The notes below the pieces were generated by a model. That model was not told the DNA's origin, did not search any database, and worked only from the letters and a program-made list of their open reading frames with translations. The position numbers were made by a program, and so were the translations under genes. 64,000 nucleotides of DNA, taken from NCBI RefSeq assembly GCF_019320115.1, contig NC_089591.1:17152502-17216501 (forward strand). The letters run 5' to 3'. Shown piece after piece: positions 23,001 through 33,151 of this stretch. Every line of letters begins with the position of its first letter. Position 1 is the first letter of the stretch. The stretch comes from Miscanthus floridulus. Lineage: Eukaryota; Streptophyta; Magnoliopsida; Poales; Poaceae.

Positions 23001-25621
23001 TCAAAGACTTCATGCGGGTGTGCACCGTGTGTTAGCGGAACAAGACGGAGTCCCTGTAGCCTGTCGGATTATTGTAGCCCCTCGATGTCCCATCCCAGGT
23101 TTGGGCGGACATCTCGATGGATTTTATCGAGGGCCTGCCCAAGGTCGGCAGTAAATCCGTCATTCTCACGGTGGTCGACAGATTCTCCAAGTACGCACAC
23201 TTCATCGCCCTCGGCCATCCATACTCCGCCCCTTCGGTTGCACGTGCATTTTTTCGATGGCATTGTTCGTTTGCATGGGTTCCCTTCTTCCATCGTCAGC
23301 GACAGGGACCCGGTTTTCACTGGTCATGTGTGGCGTGACCTCTTCAAGATGGCCGACGTCACGCTCTGCATGAGCATGGCCTTCCACCGGCAGACAGACG
23401 GTCAGTCTGAGGTGGTCAATAAGGTCATCGTAATGTATCTTCAGTGTGTCATAGGTGACCAGCCGTGAGCGTGGGTGGACTGGCTGCCCTAGGCGGGTAC
23501 TACTACAATACCTCCTTCCACATGGCACTACGCGCCACACCTTTTGAGGTGGTCTACAGCCGGCCACCCCCGGCCATCTTGTCCTACATGGCCGGGTTGG
23601 CCAGAACAAACACGGTGGACGACCTTCTTCGGGAGCGCGATGAGGTGCTCGTGAAGATTCGAGAAAGGCTTCTCCAAGCACAGCAGTTGTCCAAGAAATA
23701 CTACGACGCGTCCCACCGTGACCGGGAGTTTGCTATCGGGGATTGGGTATGGTTGCGCCTACTCCACCGCGCTGCCTAGTCCCTCGAGCCCCACGCCAAA
23801 GGGAAGCTTGGTCCCTCGCTACGCCAGGTCTGTTCCAAGTGCTGGAGCGCATCGGCCAGGTGGCGTACCACCTCCAGCTTCAGGAGGCGCTCGTCTGCAT
23901 GGTGTCTTCCATGTGGGGCTGCTAAAGCCCCACAAAGGTGATCCCCTAGCGGCTCCTACTCCTCTGCCGCCGACATCGGATGGCCGGCTGTTGCCTGCTC
24001 TGTAGCGCGCCCTTCGTGCCACAACTTCGGTGAGACGTGTGGCACGTGCTTGTCAAATGGCGCGGCCTAGCCAGCGGAGGACACAACATGAGAGCCTCTC
24101 AAGTATCTTCGCGACGTCTACCCCGACTTCTAGCTCGAGGACGAGCTGTTTGCGTAGGCGGGGAGAGATGTTATGACTAGCATCCCCTATGCTAGGCGTA
24201 GGCCCAATAGTGGCTAGGGGGCCGGTCTGTTAAGGGGCTTAGAAGCCCAATTTATCGCTTATTTGGTATTTTCTTATAGATAGATATAGTTCTTTAATTA
24301 TAGCATCTGTAGGGAATGATAAATACTTGTAATATGGGATGATTGGAATTAAGCAGAAAGCAACAATTAAGTTGCTGGCTTCCCTTGGGAGCCAGCCGTC
24401 CCTGCCCTCTCTCCCTCACGTGAGCTCTAGGGCTCCTGCAGCAGCCGCCAGCACTCTCGGCGCCACGGCCCCTCGCCAATGTCAAGAGTACAGACCACGT
24501 CCTCCCCTCTTCCACCCTATAACCTGCGCAGCAACTCCGGTAGGGCATCAAGTCCTATCAGTTGATTCATTTATCTCATCTGTTTTGTTCTTTCTTGAGC
24601 ATTTATTTAATGCTTTCTTATCATCATTTCTATGATAAGTGTCTTTTGTGACCATGTGGCTTTAATTTGACGTTCAGTAGGAGAGAGGTTTGTTGGTTAA
24701 ACTGGGGCATATTTAGGCTCTGACTTGTATTAGGGAAGCCTTTCTTTTGAGAAGAATATTTAGGCTCCCATTCAACCTCCTCTATTCTCCATTCTATCCA
24801 TTCACATACACTCTGACTTATATATGAATACAAACTAAAGTAAAATATAATTAATGACAAATTAGCATTACCTTTCTTTTACCACATTGACTTTTGTACT
24901 TGGAAAACATCTCCATCATAGCTGAAGCTTCTTTGTCTCTATGCCTCTCCTTCTCCTTTTCATCGGCAAACTTGTATAACACTTCGCCACCCACTGTGTT
25001 TGTTAGATAAAAAAATATATTTATACAGCTCATGGCAACAAAATAAACTCCATACACTGTGTTAATATTAATGTTCATAGAGCATGGCCAGTTTATTGCT
25101 GGTATTATATATGCTTACACCATTTAACTCTTTTAACACCTACTGCGGCTGTTCTTTTTAATTTGCATTCAGAGTTGTATGTCAACTTATTATCTTGAAA
25201 GCTATGATGCTTATCAATCATCAAATCATCTTCTAGCAGTGATTATTTTGTGATCCTTTGTACATTGGTAGGAGAATTGTAGGCATGCATATTGCTTCAA
25301 TTCGACAGAGTAAGTATGAAAGAAATGTAGAATGAATCACAAATGCATGAGTAATATAACTTTCAGAGAGCATGATCGAAGAGAATTGAATGATTTGTCT
25401 GAACAAGTATATATAGAGCTCTTACTGAAGGGCATCCATTCGGAGGGCCAGTGAACATGCACAAGAACTATAGTGGCCTTTGGAAACTTTGCAGCAGCCC
25501 ATCGTATGTTAAGCTCCTCCTTTCTGGTGTTCTTTCCCACTGCGATATGAACCTCTTCCTCTTCCATCTCTTCTTGCTCCCTACATTTGCAATCAGTAAT
25601 CCAAAGTTCTGCTACAGCCAT
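10387..25621 (-). CDS. USP-domain Ser/Thr protein kinase (U-box kinase/RLCK-IX type without U-box), 8 exons
   Basis: Minus-strand exons in order: 25621-25426, 24993-24872, 13460-13366, 13238-13161, 13049-12959, 12742-12650, 11741-11376, 11058-10387. They total 1713 nt (570 aa plus stop), and all junctions have GT-AG borders and matching phases. Exons 1-4 encode the USP domain ([49 protein letters not shown]). Exons 5-7 give a linker and coiled coil ([16 protein letters not shown]). The kinase domain follows: glycine loop [11 protein letters not shown] (~311-321), VAIK lysine ~331, catalytic loop HADLKLTN (Asp ~421, Ala in place of HRD Arg), DFG ~439. The family normally ends in a U-box E3 domain; this one stops without it, and the last ~33 residues look frame-shifted. 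It is probably a cytoplasmic signalling kinase. The start Met at 25621 is the first in frame; an internal Met (EEEEVHIAV) is an alternative. Confidence 0.8.
11376..11741 (-). other. Kinase gene exon 7 (coiled coil and ATP-binding lobe)
   Basis: 122 codons, phase 0 at both ends. It holds the coiled coil, then [20 protein letters not shown], the glycine loop and the VAIK lysine. The donor gtaac follows SEYQQE. A T-rich tract lies in the following intron near 11335. Confidence 0.85.
12650..13460 (-). other. Kinase gene exons 3-6
   Basis: Exon 3 (13460-13366, 95 nt) ends the USP core at IVIGSR. Exon 4 (13238-13161, 78 nt) reads [20 protein letters not shown]. Exon 5 (13049-12959, 91 nt) reads [20 protein letters not shown]. 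Exon 6 (12742-12650, 93 nt) reads [20 protein letters not shown]. Frames are carried across introns as phases 2, 2, 0, 0. Exon 5 has an alternative upstream acceptor (tttcag near 13100), but it leads to a stop in exon 6, so I reject it. Confidence 0.75.
14514..16369. mobile_element. Non-autonomous CACTA (En/Spm) element
   Basis: The right end reads gtagtagtg (CACTACTAC inward), and the left end starts CACTGCTCC. Both ends carry multiple inverted subterminal copies of ccgacagtgat / atcactgtcggt, the hallmark of grass CACTA elements. Flanking trinucleotides are gaa and taa, an imperfect 3-bp duplication. No transposase is visible; the interior is made of ~147-bp repeats. Confidence 0.75.
14930..15900. 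repeat. ~147-bp tandem repeats with a fold-back core inside the CACTA element
   Basis: The phrase gagatctacaac recurs at 14956, 15102, 15251 and 15399 (spacings 146, 149, 148) and again near 15870. Between them 15400-15494 and 15498-15586 form an imperfect inverted repeat of about 90 bp per arm, centred on cttatagttt-atg-aaactataag. Confidence 0.8.
16868..17102. mobile_element. Stowaway MITE
   Basis: A 235-bp element starting ctcccccagtcc and ending gggacgtagggag, flanked by TA on both sides. These match the Stowaway (Tc1/mariner) CTCCCTCCGT-type terminal repeat. The interior is AT-rich and non-coding. Confidence 0.9.
17105..18760. other. Unassigned intronic sequence
   Basis: No coding domain, paired repeat ends or tandem repeats recognised. 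Only short spurious frames; probably old degraded repeat. Confidence 0.5.
18761..18955. mobile_element. 195-bp CACTA MITE
   Basis: Ends are CACTATGCCAGAAAA on the left and ttttggcatagtg on the right, with subterminal agtgacgcg/cgcgtcact repeats. A perfect 3-bp ttt duplication flanks it (18758-18760 and 18956-18958). Confidence 0.85.
18960..19351 (+). repeat. 5' LTR of element 3
   Basis: 392 bp, starting tgttatgacc and ending cctatca, followed by the PBS. It is closely similar to 24169-24560, with scattered substitutions. Confidence 0.9.
19355..19365 (+). other. Primer binding site of element 3
   Basis: tggtatcagag (Met-tRNA type), three bases after the LTR end. Confidence 0.85.
19370..20570 (+). 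pseudogene. Gag of element 3
   Basis: Starts near an ATG at 19368 (MSGPNPTN). The capsid segment [19 protein letters not shown] (about 20005-20060) and the CEQFF motif are typical of gag in chromoviruses with short LTRs. Several frames are used in succession, so it carries both stops and frameshifts. Confidence 0.75.
20570..24168 (+). pseudogene. Pol of element 3: protease, RT, RNase H, integrase, chromodomain
   Basis: The protease [11 protein letters not shown] (about 20945-20980) keeps its active site. RT shows [12 protein letters not shown] and MPFGLSNAP, but its catalytic motif near 21905 reads FFDN instead of FFDD. RNase H ([10 protein letters not shown]) is at about 22330. The integrase zinc region lies near 22930-23040, the core ([25 protein letters not shown]) from 23117, and [13 protein letters not shown] near 23385. 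A chromodomain remnant ([19 protein letters not shown]) is at about 24095-24150. More than a dozen stops lie at glutamine or tryptophan positions, nearly all TAG. Confidence 0.85.
24169..24560 (+). repeat. 3' LTR of element 3
   Basis: 392 bp, preceded by a purine tract (aggcggggagaga). It matches 18960-19351 with several C/T and A/G differences. Confidence 0.9.
24872..25621 (-). other. Kinase gene exons 1-2 (USP N-terminal half)
   Basis: Exon 1 (25621-25426) ends HWPSEWMPF plus one base. Exon 2 (24993-24872) completes an ATG codon and reads [19 protein letters not shown], then [17 protein letters not shown]. Joining across 11.4 kb to exon 3 ([15 protein letters not shown]) rebuilds a continuous USP domain, so these islands belong to the same gene as the kinase. 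Confidence 0.8.
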
Positions 25622-26980
25622 CTGAAAGAAAAATTACCTTTAATTCTTTGCTACACCACTTTACATAGACACCGACGACTATGGTATCTCCCTTGCCCCT
25701 TCTCTGCTGCATTGTTCCTTGCAAGAGCCAAATGAAAGCAGCTGCATTGTCGTGAACTTATGGTATAGTAGTATATTATATAGCATCATAAGCGCGTAAA
25801 GTCATTATCTGGTATGGGCCCCAAGAATAGATCCAGTGAGAAAAGTCTTGTTTCAATTTTGGAAACATTTTCAGTAGCTTTGCAACTATTTCATCATTAT
25901 CTATGATTGAATATATACGTGGAAATATTTTTTTTAATGGGCTCTGTCGATTTTGTACATTTATATAGAAAGACAGTCTAACTATGAAACACAAAGTATA
26001 TTAATTAGTCAAAATGGAAATCGGTTGGAAAGCTTGTGTTTCAGATAGTCCTTGACGATTTTCTTTTGATGCTTAGAAATGAAGTTGTATGATTACAGAT
26101 TATATACATTTCATCTCGATCTGTGGCCGGCAATGGTCGCTTTCATGTTGCTGAATAAATTGTCCAGGCTTCGTGGCAGCTTTGAATTCCTTTGCACGGG
26201 CGAAGGACGATTGGACATTTGGACCTTGTTTTCTTCTTCGGAGGTGCCCACCACATATATATACTTGCCAACAACCTGTCAATTTAGGGACACACATCAT
26301 GACATCCGCTAGTTTTTATTTAACACTGAGTTGAAGAGCATATACCAGTAGCATCTTTGAGATTCAAGACGTGGAAATCGAGTCTGCAACTTCTGTGTCC
26401 ATGAGATGAGAGTCGTCATTCATGAAAATGAAACAAAGGGTACCTTGGAGAGGGTCGTCCTTTCTTGGCCATTGTTTGTTAGTTACTGTCAAGATTAGTT
26501 CTTTTTGAGAATTACATAGTACGTCGCAGATGCTAACAATGCACACAAACTCAACCCTATGAACGCACACATGTAAACCCTACCCCTATGAGCATCTTCG
26601 AAGACCGAGCCAACAAATCATCGAGATTAACGAAGTCATCACATGTGCTTCACTGTTGACGGGAACGTCACCTATCACTGAAAGCACAACGCTATTAAAT
26701 CCTGAAAAAAATTTGTCCTTACGGGGAGTCAAACCCAGGTCCTGAGGTACTACTAAGACTCTTATAATCACTAGGCTAGCAGTTTGGATCAATCGGTATT
26801 TGTACATTGACATACTGAACATCAGAAATTACGTGTCATCGGCTCTGTGAAGGACCTTAAAAAACTTGGGGCATTGGACTCCCAATAATGATTATTTTCC
26901 TAGAAATCATTACAACTAACTTATTATGCCTATCACGGCTTTAATTAGAAAGAAAAAAAAATACAAACTACTGGATCATG
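25622..26980. other. Region upstream of the kinase gene
   Basis: Presumed 5' UTR and promoter of the minus-strand kinase gene; no confident TATA box chosen. 26540-26800 (aaccctacccctatgagcat ... gtcaaacccaggtcctgagg) resembles a dispersed grass repeat that I recognise only in general terms. Confidence 0.4.
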
Positions 26981-26983
26981 ACC

Positions 26984-27246
26984 ATTAAAAAAACAAGCTG
27001 CCAACTGTGGCTAGTATTATAAAAACAACCCTAGCCCTAACGGCAACAACAAAAACTACTAAGGTCCAAACTATAGAAACAACCCTGAACAATACGAACA
27101 AAAAGGAATAAGCTGCCAAATGGCGGCCAAATTTTAAAAATAACCCTGAAAAACATGAACAAAACAAAGCTACCAATTATGGGCAAAATTATAAAAAACA
27201 ACCCTAAACAACAAGAACAAAAAAATAAAAGCTGAACAACCCCGAA
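26984..27246. repeat. Degenerate minisatellite, left part
   Basis: Three to four units of roughly 58-66 bp built on aacaagctgccaact, then gggccaaattataaaaacaa, then ccctgaacaac. The same units resume at 33152 beyond a 5.9-kb insertion. Confidence 0.75.
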
Positions 27247-27725
27247 CTGTAGCACCTAGTTCTAAGAACAAAAACAGATTCACATCATATGTGAGCCAAG
27301 AAAGTCAAATCACATGTATGGCTACAAATAGAGGTAATATCAATAGACAATGCTTAATATATAACGTACTTAATATAAAGAATACAACCTTAGATAGTAG
27401 ACAGCAGAAAGAAACTACGTTCTTCGGGCGAAAGCTCCAAATCCACATGGACAACTGGCTGGTTGATCACAAGCCTAACTCCTTTAGACTACCAATCTGG
27501 TACCCATCCAGGACTTTTCTAAAGTATTGAAAATAAAGCAAGCGTAAGTACATGTCGTACTTAGCATTATAACATGGGGTTCATGAGGCTCAAAAGGTAG
27601 ACACGTGTTTAACTGCGGTTAATTTTTAATGAGTCATAGTTTTAAGCTCTTGAGTAGCAACAAGTTTATCATAAGCCCATATAAACACATGATCAGATAA
27701 ACATAAATAATGAATAGCATCATCT

Positions 27726-29355
27726 TGTCGGGTTCATAAACCCGGGGTCCCCAATGGACCCGCTTCCCTACAAAACTCGGCTCAACAGGCGGTGCAACGA
27801 CAGCACACGCCTGGGCCGGCCCTAGATACACAATAACTGGCAAAGACCACGATCTGGTCCCCGAAGCGGCACCTCCGACCAGGGCCTCCCCGAACGGGCC
27901 ATGACCGTTACAGGTAAGAGGGATACGGAGCTAAAAACGCTCCTATGGCCCATCTTGGCCTGGGAGTACGAAGGTTGGCCCATCGATGGGTTCAACAACT
28001 ACTCCAGGCACCTTTAGAGTGAGGGATGGAAAGGGCCGAACCTCTGGCGGCGGGCCCCGTACTCGTCCGACCTCTGGGTCAGGAGCTCCGCCTCGCCTGA
28101 CCATTGGGTTGAAGGCTCCGCCTTGCCCGACCTTTGGGGGGTGGGCCCCGCACTCGTCCGACCTCTGGGTCGGGGGCTCCACCTCGCCCGACCTCTGGGG
28201 GCGGGACCTACACTCGTCCGACCTCTGGGTCGGGGGCTCCACCTCGCCCGACCTCTAGGGGCGGGACCTACACTCGTCCGACCTCTGGATCGGGGGCTCC
28301 GCCTCGCCCGACCTCTAGGTCGGGGGCCCCGCACTCATCCGACCTCTAGGTCCGGGGCTCCGCCTCGCCCGACCGCTAGGGGCGGGCTCCGCATCGCCCT
28401 ACCTCTGGGTGATCCCTAATCAGAAGGTCTGGCCGTGGTAGGACCGCAGTCCGACTCTGACCCCTTTTCTTCGACCGAGGATACACCGGACCTCTGCTCG
28501 CTGCTCTTTCCCTACCGACATGGTCAGGGCCAACTGGGAGCAACCGACCGGGGACGCCCTCTCGGTGTGGGCCCAGGGAGCAGGCGGAGCAGATAAGAGA
28601 TAAGATAAGGTGCTCAAGTCAACCATAATACCAAGGACCGTACGCTGCCATGCCCTGTGCACCTGCAGGACGGTTCCAACGGGGCATGACAGGCGAACAT
28701 GGTAGAGCCTGCCAGACGCGCCAGAGCATGAACAGTGTTGTGGGCACCGTTGTTTGCCGTACCAGGTGAACACGGTAGAGCCTGCCAGACGCGTCTAGGC
28801 ATAAATAGTATTGTGGGCGCTGGCTGCCATCCCATACCCGATGGTGTGAGCCACAAGACTAGGCAGTACACGTATACACTCTCTCTCTTTCTTTTTGACC
28901 TATAAGGCCATCCCTTTCAACTATAAAAGGGGATGCGCTCTCTCCTAAAAATTGGCTCGCTAGCTCTCGCTCTAGCTCTTGCTGGCTCTCTCTCTCTCTC
29001 TCCCGAAGACGTTCTTGACGACTCGAGAACACAACAGCTCAACAGGTCTAGAGACACACAGAGCATATGCTCCAATACTTAGTATACGTTAGAGCTCCTG
29101 TCACTCTCGACCACTCGGTTCGGAGTCCGACCGGGCCTCTAACACCCCCCATCTCATTCCTTACTCGTTTGTAACCCCACAGCAAACTTCAAGCACCTAG
29201 GCTCAGGAATAAAGTCACCATCCGATCTCAACTGGACATAGGGTCCGTTGCCTGAACCAGTATAAATCATGTGTCATTGAGTGTTAGGCCACATCCGATC
29301 ACAACACACGGCAAAACTACAAATATTTACTTGTCGGCCACATTTCGCACCGACA
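27726..29355 (+). mobile_element. Solo LTR (1630 bp) nested in the Tekay-like LTR
   Basis: Starts tgtcgggttcataaacccgg, ends cgcaccgaca, and is flanked by catct / tatct (4 of 5 identical). A TATAAAA at 28922-28928 and the C/T-rich leader after it show plus orientation. It contains a 60-bp tandem repeat and no internal domain. Confidence 0.8.
28060..28390. repeat. 60-bp tandem repeat in the solo LTR
   Basis: About five units, each made of two related ~30-bp halves (actcgtccgacctctgggtc and cacctcgcccgacctctggg). The GC content and multiple-of-3 length create long overlapping ORFs on both strands that are not genes. Confidence 0.9.
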
Positions 29356-31413
29356 TATCTATTCCGTAAGAGTTCTAAGGCCGCTCGTGTCCGTGAGCAT
29401 GGCTATTATAACAGTTTTACACTCTGCAAAGGTCATACACTTTCACCATGAGCCGTGATTTACCCTTTCGCCCGAGATGGCCAACCTCTTGACCCACTTC
29501 CAAGAAAGGTCGGCAGGGTTCACTATGAAGTCTTTCAAAGATTCATCTAACAAGTTAGGGCTGGTAAGGATTCCCCATCAACCAGTAAGATCCCTCCCCC
29601 AAGGTGTGACTAACAAAAAAGACAAAGAGACCAAAGTGCACTTCCTTGGTAGGCCACGGAATCAAACCAATCGGAGCCCCTCTTGCGCCTTTCGGTAACC
29701 ACTAACAAGCTAGAAAATGTCCTCATACTTAACTAAATTCAGAGCCATTTAGAACTCATGGTTGTACTATAAGTCCTGGTAACCACTTACAGATAAGTCC
29801 TTAGGGAGAGGAATCTAGAGCACCACATAAACTGTACTCTAGCCCCCTTGTTCCTTGTTGCTAAAAGCATCTTTTAGTGTTTATTGCATATTCCATTAGT
29901 CAAGTTACAAGATCATGGTCTTTAGTTGAGCGCTAGCATCATACTACCCATTGCATAAACCCATGGTGTCAAGGTACAAGTACAAAGCTAGAATATCCTT
30001 AATGGTAGTCAAGGTAGACACATGCAATATGAATTAAATGGTTAATAGTGAATAGGACAACAAGAATGATCCCATGCTATACTTGCCCTTAAACTCAGAT
30101 CCTTCTTCAAGTCCAAAAGATTGCTTCTTGATCACCACGTAAAGCTCACCCACTAGACACGATCATAAAGCATCCACACATACATGCGTAGCATACAAAT
30201 ATAGCTATATTAGAGCAATACACCAATCAGTGAAAATGTTTGAAAATTAATCTACGCATTGCTACGAACATACAGACGCGTAAAGCACGCTAATCAGAGC
30301 TACGGTGAAAAAGAAACGACTCATGAAGATTTACTTCATATAAGAGTAAAGGCTATATGCTTGGTTGATTTTATTTTGTTTACAAAACCATGTGAAGGAT
30401 ATTAGTTTGGTCAACTTATATTTTATTTGAAAAAGCCCAGTTAAAGCTACTGGCTATATTTTATTTGCAAACACGTCTCATAATATTTGTTATTTAAACT
30501 TTACTTTGCAAAAGAAATAAACATGTGAGACATCTATTTGAATTTCATATGCGTGTTTAAACTAAGCAAACTTATAATTTAAACGCATAATACAAGCGCC
30601 ATGAGTAATTTGAAACGAGGCCAGAAGAAATAGAATACAAGCTTTTAAAAGTAGCAGAGATTTATTTGTAAAGAAAACTAAATTGTAGCCTAATTAAATA
30701 TATATTCTAGTAAAGCGCTATGAACACCCGGCATGATATCTGAAGAGTTTCAGAATTAGATCTAGAAACAACAGTGCTGAAATTTTATATATTCAAAATT
30801 AAATGTTGAATTACTACGCAAGGATGATGTATGCGTCACAGCAGCAAAGTATTTAGCCGATTAAATAATGTGGCATACCATTATCACTGCAAGATGCAGC
30901 TGGACTTGATCACGTGCTTTCTCGATCCTGCATGAACTGCAGACGCATCCTAGCATGCTCGGTTTCAGCAGCAAGAGCAGAGGGACGACGTAGCTGTTGC
31001 GACTTTGCGAGTGCTGGTAACGGCAGAAGGTTAACGACGACGACGTACGGCTCGACGGGACGGCAGCGGTTTTCCTGCGGAGTTCGGCGGCAGCGTGAGC
31101 AACGCAGAGAGCGAGAAAGAACTAAGAAACACGTCTCTGCAGCTTCGTAAACTGGGTGCGGGGCTCGGCAGCAGGTTGCAAACGACGGCACGGCTGCGGC
31201 AGCTTCGACGGACGAGCTCGGCTTCTCGGCGATATCCAAACGACGGCAGCGCGGAGCAAGGGCAAAGGGCGGCGCGTAGATGCGAAACTCGAGCGTGGCG
31301 GAGGCACGGCCTCTTATAGGCGATCTCGGCGTGTAGGTTACTCAAGGAAATCCCGAGAAGCACGGGATTCGCAGCGACGGCTTCCGCTCGGCCGAGTCCG
31401 AGCTGGGCACGGG

Positions 31414-32738
31414 TATAGTTGGCCATTTGGCCCGGGCACTATGGACCGGCCCAAGCACGGCACTAGTTAGCATGGCCCAGAAACGGCCCGGCCCGACGGC
31501 CTTAGTGCCGGTGCCTGGCACGGCCCGGTCTTAGTGCCGTGCCTGGGCCACCATTCTGGCCTATAGTGCCGGTCTGGGCACAGCACGCTATATGGGCTGG
31601 TCCGGCAGCGGCACGGTTCGGCCGCAGGTGGCCGTTGGATCCCCGGCCTCGCTCCTATCTGATCGTTGGATCCGATCGTTGGAATCGGGGGTATAAAACC
31701 ACCCGTCCCGGTCGGCCGGCCGTATCTCCGTTGCCCTAATTCATTTGCTCTCACTCTCCGTCTCTCTCGCTTCGCTCTCGGCTCTCCTCTCTCGGCTCTC
31801 TCTCACAGCGCCGTCTCACCCGCTCCTCTCTCGCCTCGCTCTCCTCTCTCGGCGAGTCGGCGTCGCTGCGTCGGCGACTCGCTCTCCTCTCTCACCTCCG
31901 ACTTCCTCTCTTCTTCTCGCTCTCCGGTGGCCTCTGGAGCCACCGCTGGCCGGCACTGGCACAATCCCTAACCCTAACCCTTGCTCAATCCCTAACCCTA
32001 ACCCTTGATCTCGCTTTGTCCTCGCCGGATCCATCGTCGACCACGCCGGATCCGTCGGTTTCCTGGACGGGTCCGTCGGTTTCCATGCTGGATCCGTCGG
32101 TTTCCTCGCCGGATTCGTCGGTGACCTCGCCGGATCCGTCGGTTTCCTGGCCGGATCCGTCGGTTTCCTCGCCGGATCCATCCCTCGTCGTCTGTGCTCA
32201 TCGGATCCGTGCCTCGTCGACCTCGCCGACGACTCTGGTGCTCCGACGGACCGGGGCGCCGACGAGTGGCGATGGCTGGATCCCTAACCCTAACCCTTGT
32301 TCTCTGCATGTGTTTGTGTGATTATGTGACTTTGAATCTTTCATAAGTTCTGTGAACATATAACTTTGAGTCTTTGATAAGTTCTCTGAACTTGTAACTT
32401 AAGATTGAGATGATGATGTGTTTGAGGTGTTTGATATTCTGATCAGTTTGAGGTGTTTGAGATGATGAACTTGTCCCTGATATTTTGATCAGTTTGAGGT
32501 GTTTGATCACTTATAGTGCCAGTGCTGGCACGGGCACTGCTGGGCCGCCGTGCCTAGTGACACGGCACGGCACGGCTAAGACATGATAGTGCCATGCCTG
32601 GGCCGGCACCTCGGCACGGCGGCACTAACAGGCACGGCACGGCTAGTCTACCGTGCCGCGTAGTGCCATGCCTGGCCGGGCCGTGCCTGGCCGTGCCCGT
32701 GCTAGTGCCGTGCCGGGCGGCCCGTTTGGCCAACTATA
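31414..32738. mobile_element. Non-autonomous hAT-type element with telomere-like repeats
   Basis: 1325 bp with terminal inverted repeats (tatagttggccatttggccc at left; gggcggcccgtttggccaac then tata at right) and a perfect 8-bp duplication ggcacggg (31406-31413 and 32739-32746). Both ends are dense in gtgccgtgcc/ggcacggcac subterminal motifs. The interior has a TATAAAA (31692-31698), a C/T-rich leader (31740-31920), ccctaaccctaaccct tracts (31968-32008, 32281-32300) and a 21-bp repeat. No transposase seen. Confidence 0.8.
32036..32185. repeat. 21-bp tandem repeat in the hAT element
   Basis: About six or seven copies of ccggatccgtcggtttcctcg, with variants. It gives a SPDPSVS heptapeptide on plus. 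Open on both strands because of the 21-bp period. Confidence 0.85.
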
Positions 32739-33151
32739 GGCACGGGAGGTAGAAGGACGCGGTTGACGCGTGGGACCGACTCGTCAGCGAGACAGAGGGA
32801 GGAGGGAGACACGGGCTTCGCTGCTGGGAAACGAAGCTGGGCTCCAGGTTGCCACTCGGGCCAGAACAAGGGAGAGGGAGAGTGGGCTTCTCGGGCTGAA
32901 AACAAAGAGAGGTTCTTTTCTTTTTTTATTATTTCAAAACCTTTTTCAAACTCATTTCAAATCATTTTTAATTTTGGATCAAAACTACTCATCACAAAAA
33001 ATACAAATGCACCAGCATGTATGCAAAAACAAGTTGCTAAATCTTATGATGAATTTTAGTTTAATGAAAATTTTTATTTTCTTATATTTTCATGAGCACA
33101 AAAATACATAAATAACTTTGTTTTAAAATATGCGAATTTTAGGGTGTTACA

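Larger units (their letters stand above)
18960..24560 (+). mobile_element. Ty3/gypsy chromovirus with short LTRs (element 3, Reina-like), decayed
   Basis: A 5.6-kb element with 392-bp LTRs (18960-19351 and 24169-24560), a Met-tRNA PBS at 19355, gag, protease, RT, RNase H, integrase and a chromodomain remnant. It lies antisense to the kinase gene, inside its intron 2. Flanking pentamers (gtttg, gttga) match only in part. Every coding frame is broken, largely by CAG-to-TAG stops. The clade name is inferred from size, LTR length and gag style. Confidence 0.9.
13461..24871 (-). other. Giant intron 2 of the kinase gene (11.4 kb)
   Basis: Phase-0 intron with donor gtaatg at 24871 and acceptor cctgcag at 13461. 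It contains a CACTA element (14514-16369), a Stowaway MITE (16868-17102), a CACTA MITE (18761-18955) and a full-length gypsy element (18960-24560). Together these make up about two-thirds of it. I recognise nothing in 13461-14513, 16370-16867 or 17105-18760. Confidence 0.75.
27247..33151 (-). mobile_element. Tekay-like solo LTR carrying two nested insertions
   Basis: The minus strand reads TGTAACACCC (33151 inward) to GGTGCTACA (27247), ends of the same type as the LTRs of elements 1 and 2. It is flanked by near-identical pentamers (cgaac 27242-27246, cgagc 33152-33156). Removing the nested solo LTR and hAT element leaves about 2.9 kb with no coding domain, which suits a solo LTR left by LTR-LTR recombination. 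A GC-rich zone (30900-31410) with a minus-strand TATAAGA at 31312-31318 corresponds to the promoter region of the other LTRs. Confidence 0.7.

Noticed and set aside
26985..27255. Hydrophobic minus-strand frames resembling membrane proteins
   Set aside because: They are translations of the degenerate minisatellite; the same peptide pattern recurs at 33074-33453.
27943..28419. Several long overlapping frames on both strands (Gly/Pro/Arg rich)
   Set aside because: Produced by the 60-bp tandem repeat, whose length is a multiple of three.
31966..32300. True interstitial telomere array
   Set aside because: Only a few CCCTAA units (not the plant CCCTAAA repeat), confined to a hAT element, so not a telomere fusion.
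31031..32321. Long Arg/Ser/Pro-rich frames on both strands
   Set aside because: They fall in a GC-rich LTR zone and in 21-bp repeats of the hAT element; no domain seen.
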